Counted from the stretch's first letter, positions 24,935 through 36,333 are shown. The stretch: 64,000 nt of DNA from Agapanthus africanus (GCA_030015575.1 CM057338.1:634748189-634812188), one strand, 5' to 3'. The notes: a model not told the origin generated them from the sequence alone. Translations and numbers: made by a program.

Positions 24935-25336
24935 TTTTGAAGAGTTGGGGCTCGGGCTCTCTGGTGCTTGTTGGGCTTGAGTTGTGTGCCTTTCTTTGAT
25001 ATGTTGAATTGTATTTCTCCCTTTGGATTGCTACCAGATCTCAAAACTTGGAGTTGGTGTAATGTTTGATCAGCAAAATGACAATTTTGGCTTTTCTTCC
25101 GGATTTTCCTGCACAGTTTCTCAAGACAAGTGTTGCGCAATATAGAGATGATGCGATGCCATGAAATGCAGTCAATTTCCTTTATAGTGCCGGTTTTAGA
25201 GTCTAACACATGCAATCTGATATTTTACGACTGATTTGCTAATATGTGAAATATGAATACCGAACACTTCTAAATGAGTGCAAATGATAGGGAAATTGCT
25301 GTGTTAAAAATACATTATTTTCGACTGATCAGGAGG

Positions 25337-26573
25337 TTTGTGCTTATTTTCGCATCATTTGCATATCACTTTGCATAAGCACAAAACATTTCTTTGAAAA
25401 CCTATAAAAATTTAAAATTTCTCAAAACCTATAAAAATTTAAAAAAATTTCAAAAAATATAAAAAATAAAAAATTTTGTACATAAATAAGATAATAAAAG
25501 ATTAGATAGTGAAAAATTACATCCAAAAGATTGGAAAAATTTAAGAAAACCAAGAAAATTAGAAGTTTTCTTATACGAACTAGTAATAAGTAGTTATGAG
25601 CCGTTGTCCCAAGGGTTAGTAAGATGAAGGAAGTCACTAATCTGAGGATAAAAATTAGTCTGAAAAATAGTTCCTATTCAAGGAGCCAAACATTTTGAAC
25701 GTTGATACCCTACTATTCGCACTTACACACGTCTTGAAGCCCGGGATAGTAGAGAATACCTTGAAATGCTCGTCTAAAAGCCAAAGTATGAAGGAAATAA
25801 AAAAAATGAATATAATATAAAATGGAGAGAAAAATGGACACTGATTTTGTTATCGCCAAGGCAGCAATAAAAAAAATATAGCGAGGGTGCCTCTTCACCC
25901 AGTGCCTTAGACCAACTGGTCTGGGAGTCACTGCTAAGCCTTAGATGGTGCAAGACGAGGAAATACTCCTAATAAGCAAGCACATGAGTAATCGGTCGGT
26001 TAGTACCTCAAGAAGTATTAACGGTCGCATGAAAATGTGTGAGCAAATTCATCTAAATATTCATTAATTAAAAGTACTGAGGCAGATGGGCAAGAGTATG
26101 ATAGCTTGAATTGAATTCTCCGGGTGTAGGGATGTATATTACACACGCGTAGGGTTATATGATCAATGTTTGGAAGAAAGATAGGAATGAAGAATAAAGA
26201 CGATGTTTTATTGAGAGATGATGTGATTTCTAACATCTTTTCATGACTATTAAGATAGGGCTCATGACAACCGAAAAGCTAGCATAGTTGGAAACCCTAA
26301 TTTTCAAAGCTTTTCTTTTATAATTCTTATCTTTAAATGTAATATTCACGGTCTTCCTTTTATTATTGGATTTTGTAGGTGCAATCCGCTGAAAACCCTC
26401 ATGAGACAACACTCCTCCGACTAGGGACACCTAGAGGTTTAAAGGCTTGTTGCACGTGCTCAGTGCAATCGTGTTGCCCACGAAAGTGTGCTAGTTTCTC
26501 TTTCTTTATTTTCTCCTTCTCTTTTTAATAAAACAGTTCGCTCGAGACGACCGAAAATAAGTTTGGGGGAATT
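25337..26573 (+). other. 3' untranslated part of Athila-1, second piece
   Basis: Homologous to 52,250-53,487. Athila relatives often carry an env-like ORF here; none is visible in either copy. It ends with the polypurine tract AAGTTTGGGGGAATT (26,559-26,573) next to the LTR start. Confidence 0.8.
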
Positions 26574-26648
26574 TGATAAGTCGAAAATATTGTATTTTTA
26601 ACACGTCAATTTTCCTATCTTTTGCATTCATCTAGAGCTGTTTGGTTT

Positions 26649-26835
26649 CACTACTACAATATGGGGTTGCCCCTACGGACTCAGAAATCCGTAGGGGCAA
26701 ATATTTGTTGCCCCTACGGATTTGTCCGTAGGGCCAAATCGTTGTTCCTACGGTACCTTACGTTCTAATTTTTTGTTTGGCCCTACGGAGCCGCAAGCCG
26801 TGGACCTACGGTTATGTCCGTAGGGACATCTAAAT
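26649..26835 (+). repeat. CACTA left terminal and subterminal repeats
   Basis: After the CACTA terminus come inverted pairs such as CCCTACGGA...TCCGTAGGG, at least three in under 200 bp. In En/Spm elements such repeats bind the element's own transposition proteins; that role here is by analogy. Confidence 0.88.
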
Positions 26836-26869
26836 AGGTTATTAATAAAAAAAGCACAGAAAAATTATA

Positions 26870-27079
26870 TTCATCGTTCCCAAAATTTCTCTCTCTCACT
26901 CCCGCGCCTCTCGTCGCCTGTCGCCAGCTTCGTCGCCCACCGCGCTCGCGCCTCGTCGCCAGCTTCGTCGTTCTTCCCCACACCTTCGTCGACTTCCCGC
27001 GCCTCGTCGCCACCTTCGCCGATCGTCGTCGACCACCAATTTCTACCGTCTCCTCCACCGCGCAACAACCCTTTGTAAG
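26870..27079 (+). promoter_or_regulatory. Probable CACTA transcript 5' exon and splice donor
   Basis: A pyrimidine-rich segment (CTCTCTCTCACTCCCGCG, then repeated GCCTCGTCGCCA) ends in CCCTTTGTAAGTAAATC. GTAAGT at about 27,075 is a good splice donor. This resembles a 5' leader exon spliced to the transposase start near 30,596. Minus-strand ORFs over it are Arg-rich shadows. Confidence 0.45.
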
Positions 27080-27119
27080 TAAATCTCAAATAATTTTTAA
27101 TTTTGACGTTGTAGTCTAG

Positions 27120-27480
27120 GGTTCAGGCCAGGTTCGGGTAGGGGTGAGGGCATCGGCATCGGCGTCGGCGTCGGCATCAGGTTCGGTTAGGGTTAGGGTT
27201 AGGGTTAGGTTGTGGGGTTCGGTTGGGGTTGGGGTTGGGGCTGGGGCTGGGGCTGGGGCTGGGGATCGGGTTTGGTTGGGGTTGGGGTTAGGGCCGGGCT
27301 AGCTGGGGCTGGGGCTAGGGCTCAGTCGGGCTGGGGCTGGGGATGGGCTGGGGTTGGGGCTCGGGTTTGGTTGGGGTTGGGGTTGGGGCTGGGCTAGCTG
27401 GGGCTGGGCTAGCTGGGGCTGGGGCTAGGGCTCGGTTGGGCTGGGGCTGGGGCTGGGCTGGGGCTGGGGCTAGGGTTCAG
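27120..27480 (+). repeat. GGGGTTGGGGCT low-complexity array with a short TTAGGG run
   Basis: G-rich 6- and 12-bp units (GGGGCT, GGGGTT) fill about 250 bp. They are preceded by about four GGTTAG-type telomere-like units at 27,186-27,210. The plus strand has high potential to form G-quadruplexes. It lies in the inferred first intron of the CACTA element and encodes only Gly/Trp-type peptides in frame. Confidence 0.88.
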
Positions 27481-28486
27481 TTGGGCTGTGAGATGTGAAC
27501 TGTAGAGTGCCCTATTTATCCCTTGCAGTAGGTGTAAGCTTGTAGTGTAAATATGCTTTGCTTGTTGATTAAGTTCCATCCCGGCAAAGCTTTAGGCTAA
27601 TTCGAGGTTGAGTTTGTATTGGTGCTTTTATTCTGTTACCTTCACTTTTATGGACGTAACATTCGATGATAAGATGATAGTTGTTCCAGATTTTGCGTCT
27701 GCAGGGACTTTATGTTTAATAATGTATCAGTAGAACTGTAAGCAAGCTGTTTGGCATATTTAGAGGGTATTTAAGCTTAAGAAATTGTTTTTCTGTTATT
27801 TTTCTTGTGACATGTATGCTATCGAATGTCTGGGCGAGCAACCCATGTGGGAAAATATAATTTGATCTGATTTTGCTTCAAGCTCTACTTTCTCCTTTAA
27901 ATTATAATCCATTTTATTTTGTACTTAGTAATGTCAGAATTTGCTTGTAGTTTATGGAAAACTATGAATCTTTTCGCCCGTTTCATTCAGCCAGCATATG
28001 AAATAGTTTGTGGTTTGTGTTCATGGCCTGAATTCCTCTATATATATTATCATGTATATAATCTTATTGGTGGATTCATTTATATTCAATCAGCAAATAT
28101 AGCATCTTTCAAGCATATTATCTTGTTCATCATTCTAATCTTATATTTTATTTTCCTCTGTCCTGTTGATCTTATTGACGGGAAGCTGTATGTTCATCTC
28201 CACTCCCAGATCCTTGATAATTGATTCTTTTGAAGCATCATAACTATGTTTTGCGTTAATGTATCTGCAATGTTGTAAATATGTGATTAGCTTTATGGCA
28301 TGACTTTAATAGATCTATATTCCTCTGTTTTCCCTTTGCTTTAGAGTTGAACATGGTCTTTTAATAGCAAATATACTGCCATTTAGAATTCAGATATGGA
28401 CTGATAAGAAGAGATGATTGTTATCATGTTAACGGCCACTTATAAAATTTCTCAAACCTTGATCTCAATGGTTTAAAATCATGTTA
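27481..28486. other. CACTA intron-like sequence, no gene recognised
   Basis: AT-rich and unremarkable. The 101-codon ORF at 27,919-28,224 is hydrophobic and AT-driven with no family that I recognise, and I do not call it a gene. Confidence 0.5.
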
Positions 28487-30460
28487 CACATACAACACGA
28501 ATGCACAACAAACATATAATTAGAGAGTGATTCAAGATGTTCAAGTTAAAACCAATATATGATACTCGATGATAATATGAAACCGTCATATTCTCATCGA
28601 TACTCATATATGAAACTAAAAGCGCCATTTAGTCCCCGTCTATCGGTTAACATACGTGCGATGTTCGTCGTGACATAGAACTATACGAAGGTTGTTAAAT
28701 ATCGGACAGTATAGCTAGATACTAACAACGGTCGTATAGTCTACGCGATGAGAAAATTCAATCGTATGGTAACCCATAGATTTCTCCCGTGGAGACAAGT
28801 TAAGAATGTATAAAGCAAACGCCTTCATTCACTTGTGTTTTCATCCGTTTCGAGATATTTCGTCGGTACCTTTCTGTTGGTTCTCCGTGTACAAAGATAG
28901 ATTAGATGTTCATTTCAACGTTGTTTCGTAGCTTTGAAATGATTATCTATTCTATTACAGTGTACTCAGAGAACAGCGGGGAGGTGTTGCCGAAATTTAC
29001 TAGAAACGGTTGAAAGCACAAGTGATGGGTTTCGCTCGATACATTCTTAATGGGATAGAAGCCTACATCCGACAGCCGGAACACACACATACAACAAGAA
29101 TACACAACAAACGCATAATTAGAGAGTGATTCGAGATGTTCAAGTTAAAACCAATATATGATACTCGATGATAATATGGAACCTTCATATTCTCATCGAT
29201 ACTCATATATGAAACTAAAAGCGCCACTTAGTCCCCGTCTATCGGTTAACATACGTTCTATGTTCGTCGTGACATAGAACTATACGAAGGTTGTTAAATA
29301 TCGGACAGTATAGCTCGATACTAACAACCGTCGTATAGTCTACCCGACGAGAAAATTCAATCATATGGTAACCCATAGATTTGTCCCGTGTCGACAAGTT
29401 AAGAATGTATAAAGCAAACGCCTTCATTCACTTGTGTTTTCATCCTTTTCGAGATATTTCGTCGGTACCTTTCCGCTGGTTCTCCGTGTACGAAGATAGA
29501 TTAGATGTTCATTTCAACGTTGTTTCATAGCTTTGAAATGATTATCTATTCTATTACAGTGTACTCGGAGAACAGCGGGGAGGTGCTGCTGAAATTTACT
29601 CGAAACGGTTGAAAGCACAAGTGATGGGTGTTCGCTCTATACAATCTTAATGGGATAGAAGCCTACCCCCGACAGTTGGAACACACACATACAACAAGAA
29701 TACACAACAAACGCATAATTAGAGAGTGATTCGAGATGTTCAAGTTAAAACCAATATATGATACTCGATGATAATATGAAACCTTCATATTCTCATCGAT
29801 ACTCAAATAAGAAACTAAAAGCGCCACTTAGTCCCCGTCTATCGGTTAACATACGTGCGATGTTCGTCGTGACATAGAACTATACGAAGGTTGTTAAATA
29901 TCGGATAGTATAGCTCGATACTAACAACCGTCGTATAGTCTACGCGACGAGAAAATTCAATCGTATGGTAACCCATAGATTTGTCCCGTATGGACAAGTT
30001 AAGAATGTATAAAGCAAACGCCTTCATTCACTTGTGTTTTCATCTGTTTCGAGATATTTCATCGGTACCTTTCCACTGGTTCTCCGTGTACAAAGATAGA
30101 TTAGATGTTCATTTCAACGTTGTTTCACAGCTTTGAAATGATTATCTATTCTATTACAGTGTACTCGGAAAACAGCGGGGAGGTGCTGCCGAAACTTAAT
30201 CGAAACGGTTGAAAGCACAAGTGATGGGTGTTCGCTCTATACATTCTTAATGGGATAGAAGCCTACCCCCGACAGCCGGAACACACACATACAACAAGAA
30301 TACACAACAAACGTATAATTAGAGAGTGATTCGAGATGTTCAAGTTAAAACCAATATATGATACTCGATGATAATAAGAAACCTTCATATTCTCATCGAT
30401 ACTCATATATGAAACTAAAAGCGCCACATAGTCCCCGTCTATCGGTTAACGTACGTTCGA
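28487..30460 (+). repeat. Tandem array with an exact 600-bp period, 3.3 copies
   Basis: The anchor AATTAGAGAGTGATTC occurs at 28,518, 29,118, 29,718 and 30,318, so the period is exactly 600 each time. Copies differ by scattered substitutions. Each unit is largely self-complementary: a long imperfect stem runs from about AAGAATGTATAAAGC (28,803) to GATACATTCTTAATG (29,040), with smaller hairpins at about 28,555-28,613 and 28,680-28,742. Matching 62-codon minus-strand ORFs at 29,239-29,427 and 29,839-30,027 are by-products. Confidence 0.92.
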
Positions 30461-30595
30461 TAATTTATTCTTTTCAAGGACAAACGCACACACAAAGCAT
30501 ATACACAGATTTTCTCCTTTGTCAGTAACTATCCCGTTCTTATATTTCTCAATATAGTCACCATAACCTACAATTTATATGTTATACTGTCTAAC

Positions 30596-30607
30596 ATGGC
30601 CCATGAG
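30596..30607 (+). pseudogene. CACTA transposase start, cut off by copia-2
   Basis: ATGGCCCATGAG opens a frame that resumes at 41,153 after copia-2 and one copy of its ATGAG duplication. The continuation has the KDWMYVDW segment typical of the N-terminal transposase-associated domain. The first four codons are thus split off from the rest by 10.5 kb. Confidence 0.7.
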
Positions 30608-32817
30608 TGAAAGGTTCCTAGGCACCCTAGTAAGGTCTCACAAGGCATCGAACATGCCAATTTAAAATTTTTTGTGCCGAGAAACCCTAGACTACGGATC
30701 TTAAACTAGAAGTTTAGGCGAAACGGAAAACTAGTTAACTATTTAACTAAAGTTGAGATGCTACAACCTTTGTAGATCCGGATTTCCGCCTCCTTAGCTC
30801 CACGTGGTCATGTCCTCGCTGTCCATCATGAATCCTCGACTCGATCATCGGCTTCATCGGGAAAACAAGCGGAATAGGTCGTCGGCTTTGTGTCAAAGAC
30901 GATCTACGTCGAGGTTGCACAAACTCAAGCTCCGACTTCACAAACTTGTGAAACTTGTGAAGTAAACACCTAAAACAACTTGGCAAGAGGCAGAGGGTGA
31001 AGAAATAGGAGGTGGGTTCACTTTAGAATTGGATTTATCTCACTAGATCTCAAGTTGCCATTGTTGTAGCAAGCTTGAAGAAGAAGAAGAAAATGAGCTA
31101 GTTATCATAAGTTATGATAAAAAGAAATAGAAAATCAAATACTTATCATAACTAAACTAGGGTCAAGTGTAGAGAATAAACCATGGTCACTTTAGAGGGT
31201 TAGGGTTAAGCATGAAGATAAGGATGGTTACAAAAGTCAAAGCTTCATGAAGCTTCAACTTAAAACAAAAAGAGCCACCATTCTCATCATAATCCATTTC
31301 AAATAAATAATTAAACAAATAAATAAATAAATGAATATGCAAAACCCTAATTATCAAATTAACCATGGATTAATTCTATACACTTAACTAAATGATCATG
31401 TATCATCAAACATGATACAAAAAGGTGCACGAAAGCATATCACATATACAATGTGCATCAAGTGAGAAAAATCCGTTTAAAGTGAACCAATACTAGTTAA
31501 TACAAAGTAATATATCAAATATATAATTATACATTAAATCATTAAATCAACACTTGATTCAATGATCCGGTCTTGTCGCACATAACCGACTAGTATTCAA
31601 TGCATCGATTTATCGAATCAATGATTCAATAACTAGGTCATATCGAATATAACCAATCGAAACATATATCGCGAGAATGAAATGCGGTATCACATACACA
31701 CATTATTCTCGGTCCCGCACATATCTCATATGCGCTCCTATTTCGTTTCGCTTGAGCTAGGAAACCTCTGTGTAGGACTCTAAAGACTCGTCAATACGCC
31801 GGTAGCAGATGATGATCATATCAAGCACCCACAAGCCGCAAGCGGTCTGCTAAACATAACGGCCACCCGGGTATTGAGCGATCAGAAGATCGACGAGCTA
31901 TCCCGCTCACACTCCTGCGAATCCGACCAGTAACACTTACCATACAGTCCGGTCTCTTCGTCTGATATGTCGCATATCAAGTCTAGGGGTGGTATACGTC
32001 AGACCCCAATAACCCGATAAGTCGTGCCGATGTGAGGCTCGTAACGGGTCGAGAAACTACTGGTAACACTTACCAGTAAATCTCTGATCAGCCCTGGCCA
32101 GGGACTTCCCTGCTACGGCCAATCGAGCACAGCGCAACATCAACTCCCAATACCGGGAGAGACGAAACCCCTCCTATCGCTCATTGCCTCCATGTGACTC
32201 GGGACTGTACCCAAAGACCACCGTTTTGCATGCCCTCATGGACGTGGTAAGATGGAGATCAAAGCACAGTGGGAATCATACAAGACTCTATGACGATCTC
32301 GGGTCTACAGACTAACCTGTACAAGTGTCACCTGAGAACTGCCATCTGACTTGAGGTATAATACCATCTGGGAGTTCTCGGCGAGTCCGTCCAGTGTACC
32401 CAGTCTCCACTGAGCACCCGTATACCATCTCTGATGTCAAACACCAATGGATATGGGATCATCCATCGCCCATCTCATGGGTCGAGAAGCGTATACGCTA
32501 GTCTACTCTGGTATATCGATGCCCCGTCTCGATACACCCATGACTAGGGACCTTGAAGGATGTACTTATGGACTACCATGTCCCCACTAGTATGATCTGC
32601 ATCATAGTCCAGGTAGTCAAGTACAAATCCTAAGGGCTTTACCAACATGTAACTATAAGACAGTATAAAGAGACTAGTGTACATGTTAAGATAAAGAGTA
32701 ACCAGATAGCATACTATCATGTCGAGCAAGAAAGTCATCTCTATATATGTCCAAGCATCCAATATAATATACATAATCTGTACAATACTGGCCTCTAGGG
32801 CATACACACAACTAACA
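30608..32817 (-). repeat. Copia-2 3' LTR
   Basis: 2,210 bp, beginning TGTTAGTTGTGTG at 32,817 on the minus strand and ending CCTTTCA at 30,608. Directly repeated at 38,938-41,147 with an exact offset of 8,330 and no indel seen. Confidence 0.95.
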
Positions 32818-32830
32818 ATCTCCCACTTGC
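32818..32830 (-). other. Copia-2 polypurine tract
   Basis: The minus strand reads GCAAGTGGGAGAT directly before the 3' LTR, two bases after the pol stop codon. Confidence 0.88.
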
Positions 32831-32831
32831 A

Positions 32832-35800
32832 CTAGGGCCAGCTGCTGTAGTATCTCATACCGAGCATCCCGAAGAGTCTCTCAAACTGTATCTGGGGAAT
32901 AGCCTTCGTGAGTGGATCCGCCGTGTTGTTCTTCGTGTCAACTCTCCTGACCTCGATCTCCCGGCGATCAACTATCTCCCGGATCAGGTGATACCGCCTC
33001 AGAATATGCCTGGATCGCTGATGGGACCTGGGTTCCTTGGCCAAAGCCACCGCTCCATTGTTATCGCAATACAAAGGTATTGGATGCTCAATGGATGGAA
33101 CCACTCCAAGTTCAGTAATGAACTTCTTGATCCAGACAGCCTCTTTGGCAGCATCGTTGGCAGCGATGTATTCAGCCTCCATCGTCGAGTCTGCCACGGT
33201 TTCCTGCTTGGAACTCTTCCAGCTAACCGCCCCTCCGTAAAGGGTAAAGACAAAGCCCGACTGCGACTTGGAGTCGTCCTTATCACTCTGGAAGCTCGAA
33301 TCGGTAAAGGACTCCACTTGGAGTTCTCCGTTACCATACACCAAGAACATATCTCTAGTCCTTCGCAAGTACTTGAGAATGCTCTTCACAGCTGTCCAGT
33401 GACTCTCTCCAGGATCAGCTTGATACCTGCTCACTACACTTAGTGAGTATGCTACATCAGGTCTGGTACATAGCATCGCATACATGATAGAGCCTACTGC
33501 CGAAGCATAAGGTATCCCTTGCATGCGAGCTCTCTCCAAATCAGTCTTGGAAGACATCTCTTTGGAGAGAGTGACTCCAGAGATCGTGGGCATGTTCCCA
33601 CGCTTGGACTCTTCCATACTAAACCTTTTTAGTATGGTGTCAATGTACCTGGATTGGGACAATCCCAAAATCCGTTTGGATCTATCTCTATAGATCCTGA
33701 TTCCCAATATGCAGGAGGCATCACCAAGATCTTTCATTGAGAATCTTTGTGATAAGAAGAGCTTGACCGATTGCAGCATAGGAATATCATTTCCTATCAA
33801 GAGTATGTCGTCCACGTACAATACGAGGAAGACAACCTTACTCTCTGCCACCTTCTTGTAGATACAAGGTTCATCTGGATTTTTGACGAAATCAAACTCT
33901 TTGATAACGACGTCAAAGCAGATGTTCCAACTCCGCGATGCTTGCTTTAATCCATAAATGGATTTAAGCAACTTGCACACCTTCCCGCTGCTCCCACTGT
34001 CTACGAAGCCCTCTGGCTGAGTCATGTACACGCACTCTTCTAAATCACCATTTAGAAAGGCAGTCTTAACATCCATTTGCCAGATTTCGTAATCATGATA
34101 AGCAGCGATGGCAAGCATGATCCGGATGGATTTAAGCATAGCCACTGGAGAAAAGGTCTCGTCATAGTCCACACCTGGTCTTTGACGAAAACCCTTTGCT
34201 ACAAGTCTAGCTTTGAAAGTCTCCACTTTCCCATCTACACCAAGTTTCTTCTTGAAGATCCACTTGCTCCCAATGGGTTTTACCCCTTCAGGAGCAACTT
34301 CCAAAGTCCATACTTTGTTGGTGTACATGGAATCCATCTCAGACCGCATAGCATCCAGCCATTTCACTGAGTCCCCACTGGTGATGGCCTGCTCGAAGCT
34401 AGTTGGGTCATCATCCTCCATGATGCAATCCTCGCTTCCACCATCAATGAGAAAACCGTAGTATCTTTCAGGTGGACGAGAAACCCTACCAGATCGGCGG
34501 AGAGGCTGAGGTTCGTCGGAAGCTACTGAATGCTCTGGTTCCACTAAATCTTCTGTTGTGTTTTGTTCAGCTGGAACCTCTTCCAGTTCTACCTCAGAGC
34601 CACTAATTTCTTTTGCAAGAAATTCCTTTTCTAAAAAGGTGGCATGTTGAGCAACAAATACTCTTTGTTCCTCTCTGTGGTAGAAGATATACCCTCGCGA
34701 ATATTTGGGATATCCAACAAACTTACACAAAACAGATCTTGCCTCGAGTTTGTCCGGTTTTTGTCTTTTGACATAGGCCGGGCAACCCCATATCTTTATA
34801 AAATTAAGATATGGTCTCTTCCCTTCCCATATCTCATATGGTGTGGTAGGCACAGATTTGGTGGGAACCCTGTTCAGTAGGTATGCTGCTGTTTCCAGTG
34901 CATATCCCCAGAAGGAAATAGGCAACTCAGCTACACTCATCATAGAGCGCACCATATCTAATAGGGTGCGGTTTCTCCGCTCCGATACACCGTTGTGCTG
35001 TGGTGTATATGGAGGAGTTAGCTGAGAGAGAATCCCATTCTCTTTTAGGAAGTCCAGGAATTCAATGCTCAAGTATTCTCCTCCTCGATCAGATCGTAGG
35101 ATTTTAATACTTTTTCCGGTTTGGTTCTCAACTTCTTGTTTATATTCCCTAAATTTCTCAAAAGCTTCTGATTTGTGTTTCATCAGGAACACATACCCGA
35201 ACCTAGAGAGATCGTCAGTGAATGTAATGAAGTATGAAGAACCATCCCTGGCATGTGTAGACATGGGACCGCATACATCACTATGTATTAGTCCTAAGAG
35301 TTCGGTAACTCTTTCTCCGTGTCCCGTAAACGGAGTTTTGGTCATCTTCCCTTTGAGACATGACTGGCAAGTGTCATAAGATGAAAATTCAAACGGATTT
35401 AAATATCCATCTTTATGCAACTTAGCTAGTCGTGTCGCATTGATGTGACCCAGTCTACAATGCCACAAGAAGGATTCGTTGAGTTCAGAACTCTTCCTCT
35501 TGTGTGTGTTTGTTATGCTCAGAACTGTTGATTGGTTTAGAACATAAATGCCATTGCACAACGTGCCTGATCCAACCAACTTTTGGTTACGGAAAATGTT
35601 CATAACATTGTCCTGTAATACAAAATTATATCCCTCTTTACTTAATAAAGAAACCGATATAATGTTGCATATCAGGTTCGGCATGTAATAGCATTCGTTC
35701 AGAACCAATGTATTTCCAGTTGGTAATACAAGGTGATATTCTCCGACAGTCTTAGCTGCAACAATTGCACCATTTCCAACTCTAATGTCTTTATCACCTT

Positions 35801-36137
35801 CTCCAAGTTCTCTACCTTTCCTAAGCCCATGTAACTGATTACATATATGGGATCCTGACCCGGTATCCAATACCCAGGACGTAGAGCAAATGGAGAAACA
35901 GTTCTCAGTAACGAACACACCCGAAGAAAATGCATCAACATGTACTTTCTTCATTCGGGTGGCATGAGAATCCTGGTATTCCCCTATATCCTGTTCATTC
36001 CTATAACTCTTATAAGAAAGAACGGAACCAACGTTCCCCAGCACAGTATAACATGCGGGTTCGGTCAATACATCCATATTATTATCTTTATTAAGGCATG
36101 AAATGGTCGCTACCTGGAGAGAGAGAGAAGAAAACAC
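32832..36137 (-). CDS. pol: Copia-2 pol: protease-integrase-RT-RNase H, intact
   Basis: One open frame of 1,101 codons encodes the enzymes for reverse transcription and integration. Counted from 36,137, it has protease DTGSG (D91), the pre-integrase zinc region H226/H231/C257/C260, and integrase D287, D350, E386 (a DD35E triad). It continues with RT D689 (MDVKTAF) and YVDD (776-777), and RNase H D946, E987 and D1025. The first codon of the open frame is GTG; the first ATG is codon 21 (36,075-36,077). The sequence before it (TTCTTCTCTCTCTCTCCAG) looks like a splice acceptor, so an upstream exon is possible. Gag and its zinc knuckle are absent. All catalytic residues that I can name are present. 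Confidence 0.95.
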   Translation of the reverse strand: MFSSLSLQVATISCLNKDNNMDVLTEPACYTVLGNVGSVLSYKSYRNEQDIGEYQDSHATRMKKVHVDAFSSGVFVTENCFSICSTSWVLDTGSGSHICNQLHGLRKGRELGEGDKDIRVGNGAIVAAKTVGEYHLVLPTGNTLVLNECYYMPNLICNIISVSLLSKEGYNFVLQDNVMNIFRNQKLVGSGTLCNGIYVLNQSTVLSITNTHKRKSSELNESFLWHCRLGHINATRLAKLHKDGYLNPFEFSSYDTCQSCLKGKMTKTPFTGHGERVTELLGLIHSDVCGPMSTHARDGSSYFITFTDDLSRFGYVFLMKHKSEAFEKFREYKQEVENQTGKSIKILRSDRGGEYLSIEFLDFLKENGILSQLTPPYTPQHNGVSERRNRTLLDMVRSMMSVAELPISFWGYALETAAYLLNRVPTKSVPTTPYEIWEGKRPYLNFIKIWGCPAYVKRQKPDKLEARSVLCKFVGYPKYSRGYIFYHREEQRVFVAQHATFLEKEFLAKEISGSEVELEEVPAEQNTTEDLVEPEHSVASDEPQPLRRSGRVSRPPERYYGFLIDGGSEDCIMEDDDPTSFEQAITSGDSVKWLDAMRSEMDSMYTNKVWTLEVAPEGVKPIGSKWIFKKKLGVDGKVETFKARLVAKGFRQRPGVDYDETFSPVAMLKSIRIMLAIAAYHDYEIWQMDVKTAFLNGDLEECVYMTQPEGFVDSGSSGKVCKLLKSIYGLKQASRSWNICFDVVIKEFDFVKNPDEPCIYKKVAESKVVFLVLYVDDILLIGNDIPMLQSVKLFLSQRFSMKDLGDASCILGIRIYRDRSKRILGLSQSRYIDTILKRFSMEESKRGNMPTISGVTLSKEMSSKTDLERARMQGIPYASAVGSIMYAMLCTRPDVAYSLSVVSRYQADPGESHWTAVKSILKYLRRTRDMFLVYGNGELQVESFTDSSFQSDKDDSKSQSGFVFTLYGGAVSWKSSKQETVADSTMEAEYIAANDAAKEAVWIKKFITELGVVPSIEHPIPLYCDNNGAVALAKEPRSHQRSRHILRRYHLIREIVDRREIEVRRVDTKNNTADPLTKAIPQIQFERLFGMLGMRYYSSWP

Positions 36138-36319
36138 TTTAGCGTAAGCTCGTGCAAGATCAGATTGGTTATTATCTTATCTAATCAGGATGGCTCCCAC
36201 TACTTTTTATCAAATTTTCCTCCAAACCTTAAAAGGAAAGACTAGCCGGGATTAATTACACACTACAAGTTCGCCAATCTTTCAGCCAGGCCAGTGTCGG
36301 TACTTTGAGGGAGGTCCCC

Positions 36320-36333
36320 CGTGCTTTCGCACG
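36320..36333 (-). other. GNRA-type hairpin in copia-2 leader
   Basis: The minus strand reads CGTGC-GAAA-GCACG, identical to 6,741-6,754 in copia-1, inside a highly conserved block of about 450 bp just before pol. Confidence 0.55.

Larger units (their letters stand above)
23442..25331 (-). mobile_element. Inverted Athila LTR carrying its primer site, inserted with GGAGG duplication
   Basis: Compared with internal region 2 (around 52,247), this 1,890 bp block is extra. It is flanked by GGAGG at 23,437-23,441 and 25,332-25,336. On the minus strand it reads as an LTR (25,331 to 23,502, TGATCAGTCG to CAATCA), a 2-nt gap and a perfect primer site. About 38 further bases end again in CAATCA at 23,442, the same ending as the LTR. 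It looks like an element reduced to one LTR plus primer site plus the last bases of the other LTR. No gene lies inside; its TATA box is at 24,581-24,590. Confidence 0.85.

Noticed and set aside
26783-27089. Arg/Gly-rich minus-strand ORFs as genes
   Set aside because: They are shadows of the pyrimidine-rich presumed 5' exon of the CACTA element.
27186-27210. Telomere end
   Set aside because: Only about four TTAGGG-type units of a different type from the plant TTTAGGG repeat, inside a transposon.
29239-30027. Two matching 62-codon ORFs on the minus strand as a repeated gene
   Set aside because: They are the same stretch of the 600-bp repeat, with no independent sign of coding.
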